Positions 47,841 through 56,093 of a stretch of 57,554 nucleotides of DNA are shown one piece after another. Position 1 is the first letter of the stretch. Each line of letters begins with the position of its first letter. Source of the stretch: CAYUCE01 sp964443275 (lineage in GTDB: Bacteria; Bipolaricaulota; Bipolaricaulia; CAYUCE01); assembly GCA_964443275.1 (NCBI GenBank), contig CAYUCE010000005.1, positions 1 through 57,554 of the forward strand, read 5' to 3'. The notes below the pieces were generated by a model. The model saw only the letters and a list, made by a program, of their open reading frames with translations. It searched no databases and was not told where the DNA came from. The position numbers and the translations under genes were made by a program.

Positions 47841-49721
47841 TTAATTGCTCCTTTTTAAGTATACATATACGGTATCACCTCCTTGTCCAAATTGACCGAA
47901 ATTATCCATGCTGAATACTTGTTTATAATTACTTTCGATTAGCTCCATAATGCGTTTTCGTATTTCGGAATCGGTGGGCTCGTAAATTCCGCTGTGGATG
48001 AAATCTAGGTCGGTAATTATTAAAGCGCTTGCTTTACGAGAGCGGATATACTCCTTTATGATATCCAGATTCACCACCTGGTAACGCTTTGCTCTTGGCC
48101 TACTCCAATCGGGGTAAAACGAAAATATCCCCATTTCCATACCCTCGAGTACCTCTCTTTGAGCCTCTAAGGCCAAATATGTATGAGGGGTAAAAAGGGA
48201 GTCATCCGATGAGGTGTGTTCTTTTACGAATTTAGCTACCTGTGATACTTCCCAGAGAGGGAGCCTACCTCCACTAAGATTTATGTAACTTGTTCGGGGA
48301 TCCATCAGTCTGTGGATAGGTCTGGCCCCTATAAAACTGAACAGGAGAAGTCCGATCACAGTTATTAACAACAAGCTTTTTTTATAGGATTTGCTTAGAC
48401 TGAAACTCCAATCTTGAAACAACCATCCTGCAAATATGGCAGCAAGGGGAACGGTTAAAACATGATATTCGGGAAGTGCACCACCCGGAACGAAATGGAC
48501 CATAAATATAGTTACAAAAGAACTGAAAACCAGTAAGTGAGGCCAGTGCCCTTTCTCAGTGGCGTACAAACAAAAACGGTTAAACCTAGGAACTACATAA
48601 AGTACAATGCCAAGAAATATAAAGGGGATTAAAAATGGAAATTTTACCGTAAGTTCAAAGAAAGCTAATAATTTACTCAACACCATTTCGCTGACAGTTT
48701 GGGGATTATAGCGAGCTAGGTGATAGCCCAAAATATTGAAATAAGTAGCACGGGGATCCATTAAAAAGAAGGGCAAGAAGATAGACAGTAAAGTTAATCC
48801 TGAGGTTAATATAGATCGAAAAAGGTATTTTTTATCTACTATTGCGATATAGCCAAGAGCTAAAATTAACATCGGAAACACAGTCAATCGTACTCCGGTC
48901 CCCAAAGATAGAAGTGTTACGGCAAGAGGATAACGGATTTTTCCACTGCCATCGTGGATTATCAGAAATAGAGATAAAGTTATCAACAAAGCACTTAAAG
49001 CATATGTCTTGGTTATGGTTATATGATATATTACGAATGGATTAACCGAAATTGCCGCCCCGGCAAGTAGCGAGCCTATTTTACCGGCCAGCTTTCTTGC
49101 CACCCCCATAGTGAAAATTAAGGTTAGTAATCCAAATATTGCAGTGATAATCCGCCCCAGGAGGAGGCTTCCCCCTCCAAATGACCATTGTAAACCGCCG
49201 TAAATGAAAGGAAGCACTGGAGGTTGGGTATAGGCAAAGTCCACATAAGGTATCTTTCCACAATAGACCAATTTACTTGCATATAGATACCATCCCTCAT
49301 CCTCATTTACCTCTCCGGTAAAGATAAACAATGCGGTCATCATACAGAATAAAATAATGATCAGTACAGCTATTTTTCGATAATTGCCCCGTAGTGAGGG
49401 CAAATATTTAACGAACCCTCTTCCCCGCTTTCCTATAAGGGAGAGTTTGGCCAGCAGCCAGCCGGGGTGGTATAGAAGGTATATGCAAACGGCTATCAGG
49501 ATGATACCTATCGGTAACGAAAATAGCCGGGCTCTAGTTATTGCCCGATAGCTCATCGGTCCTAACTGACTAGGAGTAAGGAAGTGCTTTTGGACGAAAT
49601 GAGGAGAGAATAACCCTGCTCCTATAATTAAAAGGGTTCCAAATATAAGGCCGGCAATTGCGAATCTTTGAACTCTGGTTTTATGTTTTTCATCCCACAT
49701 GTTTTGATCGGTGTCTTTCAT
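47841..49721 (-). CDS. GT39/ArnT-type membrane glycosyltransferase
   Basis: The 626-residue protein has about twelve membrane helices. An extracytoplasmic loop after TM3 has the acidic DEGWYLYASKLVYCGKIPYVDFAYTQPP (in pieces) typical of GT-C dolichyl/undecaprenyl-phosphate sugar transferases such as ArnT and PMT, and there is a soluble C-terminal domain (about 455-626). It would move a sugar from a lipid-phosphate carrier to protein, lipid A or a glycan. It is the last gene of the glycan cluster and lies upstream of the acs cluster on the same strand with a 77-nt gap. Confidence 0.85.
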   Translation of the reverse strand: MKDTDQNMWDEKHKTRVQRFAIAGLIFGTLLIIGAGLFSPHFVQKHFLTPSQLGPMSYRAITRARLFSLPIGIILIAVCIYLLYHPGWLLAKLSLIGKRGRGFVKYLPSLRGNYRKIAVLIIILFCMMTALFIFTGEVNEDEGWYLYASKLVYCGKIPYVDFAYTQPPVLPFIYGGLQWSFGGGSLLLGRIITAIFGLLTLIFTMGVARKLAGKIGSLLAGAAISVNPFVIYHITITKTYALSALLITLSLFLIIHDGSGKIRYPLAVTLLSLGTGVRLTVFPMLILALGYIAIVDKKYLFRSILTSGLTLLSIFLPFFLMDPRATYFNILGYHLARYNPQTVSEMVLSKLLAFFELTVKFPFLIPFIFLGIVLYVVPRFNRFCLYATEKGHWPHLLVFSSFVTIFMVHFVPGGALPEYHVLTVPLAAIFAGWLFQDWSFSLSKSYKKSLLLITVIGLLLFSFIGARPIHRLMDPRTSYINLSGGRLPLWEVSQVAKFVKEHTSSDDSLFTPHTYLALEAQREVLEGMEMGIFSFYPDWSRPRAKRYQVVNLDIIKEYIRSRKASALIITDLDFIHSGIYEPTDSEIRKRIMELIESNYKQVFSMDNFGQFGQGGDTVYVYLKRSN

Positions 49722-49770
49722 TGGGGATAAACTATTCTTTCTATTTAAAAGGTAATCTTACTTTGTTTAT

Positions 49771-50853
49771 TTACCGAGCCTCATAATTTTTGAACAGATT
49801 GCCCCATTTAGTCTGCATGAATCTTTTAATCCTCGCCTTACCCACTGTAGGGTACCAAAAATAATCGTGATAGATGGCACTGCCCAAAATGGGTAGCTTA
49901 AACAAGGAAGTATGAAATAGGAGTGGCTCTAAAAAGCTGAGCGCTCCTTTCCGAAACAGCTTGTCTCCTCTAATGACCAAACTCTCGCCTACTTCGAATT
50001 CCCAATTTTCCTGGGATAAATCCATTCCAACCAAGCGGATGTTTTTTAGGTGATTATTTCCCAAATCAAGTTCGCCGGCCAGTTTGAGCTTCTTTATCTG
50101 GGCAGGATCAAACCCCATTATTTTGGCGCTGACCGCATCTATGGCCACTTGATCAGCCGAAGCCAAGATAAGGTCCTTGATAACCGGTTTCATTGTCCGG
50201 GGACCCCGACCATTTCCACAGACCGTGCCATCCATTACTGCATAAATCCCACTATGAATTTCTTTCTGAATCTTGAGCAGGTCCACTAACACCTCGTGTA
50301 TGTATTTATGAGCATGATGTCTTCTTTCCGTTATTAGACCCCCGAATGCGTTTTTTATGGCACCGGTCATGGTAGTATGTCCGTGTGTTTTCACCGTAGG
50401 TAAGTGAATTATGTTAGTATCGATGAATGGTTTGGGGATGAGGTGTCCGTCTGGGAAGGTCTTATCGATTCCCGGTGTATCCGCTTCTGCCTGGTACTTG
50501 ATCCATTCTACCTCCGTTAAAGGGACAAACTCCACCTCGTATTTATCCAATACTGCCTGCCATCTGTTTAGTCTAACCCCTTTCTTTAAGTCGGTAACAA
50601 CGGTTCTGTTTTCCATGGCTACAATGTCCCGGTATCCGTCCGCCCGTAAAGTTTTAAGTACACCCTCTAGCTGCCAGGGTGGGGTGCTGCATGCCGGGTA
50701 GTAAAGTGACCAAGAAAGATTAAGCTTAATTATAGTAGTTTTGTCTTTGGGTAGATGTTTCTGGTAATCAACCATCCGCATAAGCTTTCCGTAATCTTCG
50801 ATCACCCTCTCCGGCGTGGTTTTGAGTGCTCCAACCTCCGATTTATCCATCAT
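49771..50853 (-). CDS. DUF362 domain protein
   Basis: The 360-residue protein matches the DUF362 pattern: IIKLNLSWSLYYPACSTPP (about 42), HLPTVKTHGHTTMTGAIKN (~152), then GGLITERRHHAHKYIHEVLVDLL (in pieces) and SADQVAIDAVSAKIMGFDP (~232). Some DUF362 proteins carry ferredoxin domains and act in cofactor biosynthesis; this one has none, and its role is unknown. It sits within the glycan-type cluster between the GT39-like gene and the prenyltransferase. Confidence 0.85.
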   Translation of the reverse strand: MMDKSEVGALKTTPERVIEDYGKLMRMVDYQKHLPKDKTTIIKLNLSWSLYYPACSTPPWQLEGVLKTLRADGYRDIVAMENRTVVTDLKKGVRLNRWQAVLDKYEVEFVPLTEVEWIKYQAEADTPGIDKTFPDGHLIPKPFIDTNIIHLPTVKTHGHTTMTGAIKNAFGGLITERRHHAHKYIHEVLVDLLKIQKEIHSGIYAVMDGTVCGNGRGPRTMKPVIKDLILASADQVAIDAVSAKIMGFDPAQIKKLKLAGELDLGNNHLKNIRLVGMDLSQENWEFEVGESLVIRGDKLFRKGALSFLEPLLFHTSLFKLPILGSAIYHDYFWYPTVGKARIKRFMQTKWGNLFKNYEAR

Positions 50854-50866
50854 CTACCCTCCTTTC

Positions 50867-51733
50867 TTAACCTTGATTAAAGTAAATGAGGATTCCGGTC
50901 ACTGCCATGACCCAAAGCAAGATATTCACCACCAGGGGAATATCTTCTAACAAAACACCGCTTAACTGATCGCCTTTTCCCTGTACCTCAGTCAAGTACA
51001 TATACCTAAATACTCCATATATTACGAAGGGAATAGTCCAAACCAGTTGATCAGAATGAATTGAGTTAAATGAATATAGGGAGTAACTAACAATAACCGC
51101 CGTGGAAACCACCATAATCAGTTGATTGAGATAAGAGTAAGTGTAAGTCTCAAGGCTTGCCCGGGCCTCTTCACCCTCTTCACCCATCTCTTTCAGCTCG
51201 GCCTTTCTTTTGCTGAGAGCCAAAAATAAAGCTAAGAACATAGTAGCAATGATCAACCAGGGGGAAAGGCGTACGTTTATAGCGATTGCTCCGGCTATTG
51301 CTCTTAACACAAATCCAAAAGAGACCGTAAAGACATCCAAGATTACTGCATCCTTTAGCCAAAAAGAATAAAAAAAGTTTGAGGCTAGGTATACGGCAAA
51401 AATTAATCCCAAGTGTAGGTGCAGATAGAAGCCAGCGGTCACACTTATCAGGGACAAAAGCCCGGCGCTTATCCCCGCCGGCCAAACTCCCAATTTACCA
51501 GAAGCGATGGGTCTTTTGGACTTTTGGGGATGTTTTTTATCTTCCTCCCGATCTGCTATATCGTTTACAATATAAACACTTCCGGCCAGAAGGCAGAAAA
51601 GAATAAAAGTTATCAAAACTTTAATGTCTTTAGCCAGATTGAAAAAGCTTACAGAAAACAGGAGGGCGGCAAAGACCACCAGGTTCTTTACCCAGTGTTT
51701 TGGCCTCATGGTTTTAAGCAAAAGTGTTATCAA
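50867..51733 (-). CDS. UbiA-family prenyltransferase, decaprenyl-phosphate phosphoribosyltransferase-like
   Basis: The 288-residue membrane enzyme has about nine helices and the two Asp-rich motifs of the UbiA family: NDIADREEDKKHPQKSKRPIASG (in pieces, about 57-79) and the later LKDAVILDVFTVSFGF (~127). The HPxKxxRPIASG context and YFxPI-type features match decaprenyl-phosphate phosphoribosyltransferase (UbiA/DPPR synthase), the first step toward decaprenyl-phosphoryl-arabinose in mycobacteria. Here it may make a lipid-linked pentose for the GT39-like transferase. Confidence 0.85.
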   Translation of the reverse strand: MITLLLKTMRPKHWVKNLVVFAALLFSVSFFNLAKDIKVLITFILFCLLAGSVYIVNDIADREEDKKHPQKSKRPIASGKLGVWPAGISAGLLSLISVTAGFYLHLHLGLIFAVYLASNFFYSFWLKDAVILDVFTVSFGFVLRAIAGAIAINVRLSPWLIIATMFLALFLALSKRKAELKEMGEEGEEARASLETYTYSYLNQLIMVVSTAVIVSYSLYSFNSIHSDQLVWTIPFVIYGVFRYMYLTEVQGKGDQLSGVLLEDIPLVVNILLWVMAVTGILIYFNQG

Positions 51734-51750
51734 GATTACCTCTTCACTTT

Positions 51751-52362
51751 CTACATTTGTAAAGATTTTATGACCTTATACAGCTTGGTCAAACAAAAAC
51801 CACTCATGGAAGCGGCTTTACTGTATAGACCCTTATTTAAGTTACTTCCTATCTCGAATGAAAAATGAGCATCACTTCCGGTGAGTACAGGTATACCATG
51901 TTTTTCTGCAAAATCTAATGCCGAAACATTAAATCTATCCAAAATACATCTCCTATTAAAGGCTTCAATGTAATCGATTTCCTCTACGATTAAATAAATA
52001 CTTTCTCCAAGCGAGGAACTTCTTACCCGGTCGAATGGATGAGGAACGTATACCTTCCCCGCTTTTTCTTTTATTTCCTTACATACTTCCTCAAGTTCTC
52101 TGCTTTCAATCTCTGAATACAGATCAAGTCCTATCAGATCGCCTTGGTCAGTTCTTACTTCCACCCCCGGTATTATCTCCAGGTCGGTCTGGTTTATCCG
52201 CTTGGTCTCCAACCCCCCAGCTACGGTATCATGATCGGTTACTGCTATGGTCTTCAGGTTAAGTCGGTTGGCTCTAACAATTATCTCATGGGGTTCAAGT
52301 TTCGAATCGGGTGAGTATTTAGAATGTATGTGATAGTCGGATTTCTCGCTTGTAAACATCAA
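51751..52362 (-). CDS. PHP-domain metal-dependent phosphoesterase
   Basis: The 203-residue protein has the four PHP motifs: DYHIHSKYSPDS (HxH, about 9), TDHDTV (~42), HPFDR (~108) and TGSDAHF (~162). PHP phosphoesterases hydrolyse phosphate mono- or diesters. With the DPPR synthase-like enzyme next to it, it could act as a phosphatase on phosphoribosyl-lipid (inferred from context only). It overlaps the downstream-encoded LPG-type gene by 4 nt. Confidence 0.85.
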   Translation of the reverse strand: MMFTSEKSDYHIHSKYSPDSKLEPHEIIVRANRLNLKTIAVTDHDTVAGGLETKRINQTDLEIIPGVEVRTDQGDLIGLDLYSEIESRELEEVCKEIKEKAGKVYVPHPFDRVRSSSLGESIYLIVEEIDYIEAFNRRCILDRFNVSALDFAEKHGIPVLTGSDAHFSFEIGSNLNKGLYSKAASMSGFCLTKLYKVIKSLQM

Positions 52363-53339
52363 AGGTTTTCCTCAAAAACAGTTAATCTAAACCTCTTTCG
52401 ATTCCAGGCTAAAACTCCCAGACCCACCAAAACGGCAAACCACAAGGTTGAAAATCTTATAATTAAGGTGGCCGCTACCGCAAATTGCTTACCCATTCCG
52501 GTCACGGCTATCATTATCCCGGTCATGCTTCCCTCGGCAACACCGATCCCGCCGGGAAGCATAGATAGAGCCCCCATTACTGAGGAGAAGCTAAACACGA
52601 ATGTAGATAACAGAAAACTTTGAGTTATCCCCAGACCGTAAAATACTAAAAATAGGGCCAGACATTCTGAGCCCCAAGAGATAAGGCTGATGCAGGTAGT
52701 TAAAGTAAGGGGACCCACTTTAAGAAGTCGGTATGAGCTTTCATAAAACTCTTTTATACTCTTTGCATATCTTCCCAGTAAAGGTACCGACTCAATTTTG
52801 TTTATTATCCAAAGTGAGAAGCTTTTATTCTGAACGATTAATAAAAGAAAGACAATTATACTAATGATGACGATTAAGGCTGTTAACCCATAGCTGAAAT
52901 AAAGCGCCCCTATGGAAGCAAGCAGAGTTACTGCTATTAGATCAGTCAGACGTTCTACCACCACCACGGGCATGGTCCTACTCATCCTTGTTCCATTTAT
53001 TCGCTTTACTAGAAATGATTTAAAAAGCTCGCCTACCTTGCCGGGGGTGATCGCCATTGCCAGTCCGCCAAAGAAAACGCTCGCCGAATCCGCCCGGGAT
53101 AAATCCACATCAACTGCACTTAGAAGGTAATCCCATTTTAAAAAGCGGAGCAAGTCGTCAAATATAGTTAGAGAAAGGATCAGGGGCAACAGATACCACT
53201 TAAAACCGGCAAAAATGGGGCCAATCTTCGTGATATCCCCATAGAACAAAAGCCCTACAAATACTAAAAACCCCAAAAAGAGGGGAATTAAAAACTTTCT
53301 CCTTAATGAATAAAGCATAGTTAAAAGTTTGGTACTCAT
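52359..53339 (-). CDS. Lysylphosphatidylglycerol synthase-type flippase domain protein
   Basis: The 326-residue protein has eight to nine membrane helices of the LPG_synthase_TM (UPF0104/AglD-like) family. Recognisable blocks are FKWYLLPLILSL, FFGGLAMAITPGKVGELFKSFLVKR (in pieces, about 85-110), RTMPVVVVERLTDL and MLPGGIGVAEGSMTG (about 265). Family members are found in membrane lipid and glycan pathways and may flip lipid substrates. It is the first gene of the glycan-type cluster. An AGGAAAA site precedes the ATG. Confidence 0.85.
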   Translation of the reverse strand: MSTKLLTMLYSLRRKFLIPLFLGFLVFVGLLFYGDITKIGPIFAGFKWYLLPLILSLTIFDDLLRFLKWDYLLSAVDVDLSRADSASVFFGGLAMAITPGKVGELFKSFLVKRINGTRMSRTMPVVVVERLTDLIAVTLLASIGALYFSYGLTALIVIISIIVFLLLIVQNKSFSLWIINKIESVPLLGRYAKSIKEFYESSYRLLKVGPLTLTTCISLISWGSECLALFLVFYGLGITQSFLLSTFVFSFSSVMGALSMLPGGIGVAEGSMTGIMIAVTGMGKQFAVAATLIIRFSTLWFAVLVGLGVLAWNRKRFRLTVFEENL

Positions 53340-53571
53340 TTTTCCTATACTAACATCTTACTTAAAATGGACATTCTTCCCAACTTGACCGATTTCCAAA
53401 GAAGCTGGACGGCCACCATCAATAATATTTGATGATTTAGTGTCCTAATCACTCGATCCAAGCTATCCTTAGGAGGTAATCTGGTTGCTCTTCATTCTGA
53501 TTTTAACCCTTGACATGGTGTAAAATATTTATACAATAAGATAACTCCAAGTATGACCAAGGGGGATAAAA

Positions 53572-54198
53572 ATGAGTGACACCGCTCAGGATAAAGAGTC
53601 AGAGTCTTCGAATTCACCGGGGGTGAAAGAAACCCCGGCTGGTGTAAAATTCGAAGGAGAGTGGAGTGAGGTAGTAGGTTTTTTAGATGAATTTACAAAA
53701 GAGCTAGAGCAAAACTACCAGGAATCTAAGTGGGAAGATGAAAGTGTAGATAATGAGTTGACAAAGAGGGATAGGTGGCGGCCCCAAGAGGCCGAAAATG
53801 AGGAAAACCTAAAGCTAGAAACTGCTAAACAGGCTAAATTTGAGCCCAAAATCCCTCCTAAAGACAATCTAAAAAAATCTTCCACCGCCCTCAAAGTTTC
53901 TCAAAAAGAACTTGAAAAAGGAAATTCTAGGATGGCGGTTACCTTTTTCCTTGCCGGTTTATCGAAGTTTTGTGAAGGGTTAGTAAATCTAATAGGAGAA
54001 AGGTTAGGGAATCTGGAGGAGATTATCTATCGACATATTACCACCCGCACAAATCCCTATTATTTCGATACCCAACTAATGAGCGCTAGATTAAGAAAAA
54101 GAAATTCACTTTCTAAGGATCTTTCACAACGTTATGAAATAACTGTTAAAGTCCATAACAGATCGATACAGAAAAGGATTTCTCGCCGGATTAAATGA
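53572..54198 (+). CDS. DUF5828-like protein coupled to a permease
   Basis: The 208-residue soluble protein has an acidic N-terminal half with FEGEWSEVVGFLDEFTKEL (about 27-46), a mostly helical second half and a basic C-terminus (RSIQKRISRRIK). The GEWSEVV opening and the later TRTNPYYFDTQLMSA block recall haloarchaeal DUF5828 proteins, which I remember as also lying beside an anion permease, but I cannot check this. It has an AAGGGGG ribosome site, and its stop overlaps the permease start (ATGA). It may be a cytosolic regulator or partner of that permease. Confidence 0.55.
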   Translation: MSDTAQDKESESSNSPGVKETPAGVKFEGEWSEVVGFLDEFTKELEQNYQESKWEDESVDNELTKRDRWRPQEAENEENLKLETAKQAKFEPKIPPKDNLKKSSTALKVSQKELEKGNSRMAVTFFLAGLSKFCEGLVNLIGERLGNLEEIIYRHITTRTNPYYFDTQLMSARLRKRNSLSKDLSQRYEITVKVHNRSIQKRISRRIK

Positions 54199-55130
54199 TA
54201 TTACTTTTTTTAGCATTTTCGGGCTCTATGTTTATGGCCTGGACTATTGGTGCAGATAGTGCCTCTCCCTCCTTTGGCCCGGTGGTTTCATCCAGATCAC
54301 TGGGTGTGCTCAGAAGTAGTTTGTTGACAGGAATAAGCGCTTCCCTGGGAGCAGTGGTTAATGGCGGTAGGGTAACACAGACCTTAAGTGGGGGATTTGT
54401 AAAAGGAATTACTTTCAATCCAAGGTCCGCAGCTATCATTTTATTGGTTTCCTCTACGTTGATTGCAATTGGAATATGGCGCCATTATCCTATGCCCACT
54501 GCTTACATCTTGGTTGGTGCAGTGTTGGGAAGTGGCCTGAGGCTGGGAGGCAAACTAAACGTACCTCAGCTTGCTTTTGTTTTCTCATACTGGGTATTTT
54601 TACCCATCGTTGCCGCAGGTATCGGTTTTTTGACTTCAAAACTTCTCCGAAAGACAATAGAACCTCATTTGAAAGGGGAAAAAATCCTGCAGACGATTTT
54701 GATATTTATCGGGTTATATACCGCATTTACCGCTGGAGCAGTTAGTGTAGGACAAGCGGTGGGGCCGCTTTTGGGAACTACCCGGTTAAGCCTAATTACT
54801 CTGTTAATCATTGGAGGTATTGGAATATTGGTCGGGGCTTGGACCGGCTCACCGAAGATAATTGACGCCGTAGCCAGGGATTATGTCCATATTGGTCTCA
54901 GAGGGTCCATTGCCGCTCTTGTTGGCACAAGCGTTTTAGCTCAAGTAGCCTCAATACTGGGTATCCCCATATCCTTTAACGCCGCAATACTGGGTGGGGT
55001 TATCGGCAGTGGATTAGCTGCCTCCGAGAAGAAGGTCAGTTTCAAGCGAATCAGAAGAACTGGAGTTAGCTGGGTGGTAAGTTTTTTCCTGGCCTTTGGG
55101 ATCGTGTTTTTGATCGAGCTGGCCATTTAG
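54195..55130 (+). CDS. PiT-like inorganic anion permease
   Basis: A 311-residue membrane protein with about nine helices. It shows the PiT-family duplicated sequence, with FMAWTIGADSASPSFGPVV near residue 12 (a variant of the GANDVANA motif) and a second repeat FTAGAVSVGQAVGPLLG near 174. Proteins of this type carry phosphate or sulfate. It is shorter than full-length PiT and may be a phosphate or sulfate/molybdate uptake carrier. It is translationally coupled to the DUF5828-like gene before it. Confidence 0.85.
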   Translation: MILLFLAFSGSMFMAWTIGADSASPSFGPVVSSRSLGVLRSSLLTGISASLGAVVNGGRVTQTLSGGFVKGITFNPRSAAIILLVSSTLIAIGIWRHYPMPTAYILVGAVLGSGLRLGGKLNVPQLAFVFSYWVFLPIVAAGIGFLTSKLLRKTIEPHLKGEKILQTILIFIGLYTAFTAGAVSVGQAVGPLLGTTRLSLITLLIIGGIGILVGAWTGSPKIIDAVARDYVHIGLRGSIAALVGTSVLAQVASILGIPISFNAAILGGVIGSGLAASEKKVSFKRIRRTGVSWVVSFFLAFGIVFLIELAI

Positions 55131-55133
55131 TAA

Positions 55134-55448
55134 TCAGTCGTTTTTCTCCTTGGGTAGATAATTACACGCTATTCCATCTCCGTCCCCATCCAGACCGTGA
55201 GGGTCATCATAACCAAGAGATTGACAGTACTCAAAACATTCTTGGGCTTCTTCCTGAGAAGAGAAATCTGAGCAATCTAGATCAATACCAGCACAATCAC
55301 AAGGTTTATCATCGGGAGAAGGCCAAAAGCCAAAACCGAGCTCTCTTGCATTTTCCTCCCCGGTTCTGAAGATATCTTGATATTTTAAGTTTGGTTCTAA
55401 TAGAGCTTCTTTGGCATAACCCATTGCAACCAGAATTATATTTACCAT
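55134..55448 (-). CDS. Truncated thermonuclease C-terminus with Excalibur domain
   Basis: The 104-residue frame starts within what looks like the C-terminal third of a staphylococcal-type nuclease (VNIILVAMGYAKEAL, LEPNLKYQDIF, ARELGFGFW). After a linker it carries an Excalibur calcium-binding motif (DCSDFSSQEEAQECFEYC with DGDGDGIACN). The frame is closed upstream by TAA, and a few residues matching GKKAVKF appear in another frame just before. So the N-terminal half of the nuclease is missing or frameshifted. The result is probably a non-functional remnant or a minimal calcium-binding peptide. No signal peptide is present. Confidence 0.6.
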   Translation of the reverse strand: MVNIILVAMGYAKEALLEPNLKYQDIFRTGEENARELGFGFWPSPDDKPCDCAGIDLDCSDFSSQEEAQECFEYCQSLGYDDPHGLDGDGDGIACNYLPKEKND

Positions 55449-55615
55449 AAAGGTAATTCCGAAATTTTACCGCCTTTTTACCCACCCTACTCACCCCCCA
55501 TTAAGTGACCGACATAGTTCAAGAATCAAAGTAAGAATCAATTACTCTTACCTATCTTACTTTAGTTTACAAAGAACGGTATTTTCTATCCTAACCAGAT
55601 AGGGACATATTATGG

Positions 55616-56044
55616 TTACGATTCAACCGTATAGTATAATTGTGACCAACAAATATCAAAGTCTGTATTTGATTCCCTCACATCTAATTGGGTTTTAATG
55701 CTGTGATCAAACTTAATCCCCCCATGCAATTCCATTAAATCTATTCCCACGGAAGTGCAGTGGGTTCTGTTATTTCTGACATTACACATCATATAGGGTT
55801 TGTCATAAGGAATGTTGTAATAGTAAAAGCCGGAACGGTACCAATCTTCCCCCCCCGAAGTCTTAATAGAGGGTTCGGTTTCATCATCAAGGTAAACTTC
55901 AAAATTCGATTCCATAAAGGTATCATTTCTCCCTTGGGTGCAAGAAGAAGTCCATACTAACCAACCACTACCCGGATTGACCTCCAGCATTTTATAAATG
56001 GAATCGGACTTTAACACCCTATCCCGAGCTTGGTAGACCCTCAT
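55616..56044 (-). CDS. DUF2961-like (GH172-type) partial protein
   Basis: The 142-residue protein carries the DUF2961 pattern GSGWLVWTSSCTQG and ESNFEVYLDDETEPSIKTSGGEDWYRSGFYYY (in pieces). DUF2961 proteins include GH172 glycosidases that act on fructans, arabinans and difructose. Here only the middle of the domain is present: complete enzymes are 350 or more residues. It may be a fragment of an older gene, or a stand-alone jelly-roll domain. The ATG has no strong ribosome site. It stands alone on the minus strand. Confidence 0.5.
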   Translation of the reverse strand: MRVYQARDRVLKSDSIYKMLEVNPGSGWLVWTSSCTQGRNDTFMESNFEVYLDDETEPSIKTSGGEDWYRSGFYYYNIPYDKPYMMCNVRNNRTHCTSVGIDLMELHGGIKFDHSIKTQLDVRESNTDFDICWSQLYYTVES

Positions 56045-56093
56045 TAATATTACCCTATTTTTATGTAACTAACAAATACCCAAAAGCAACATT

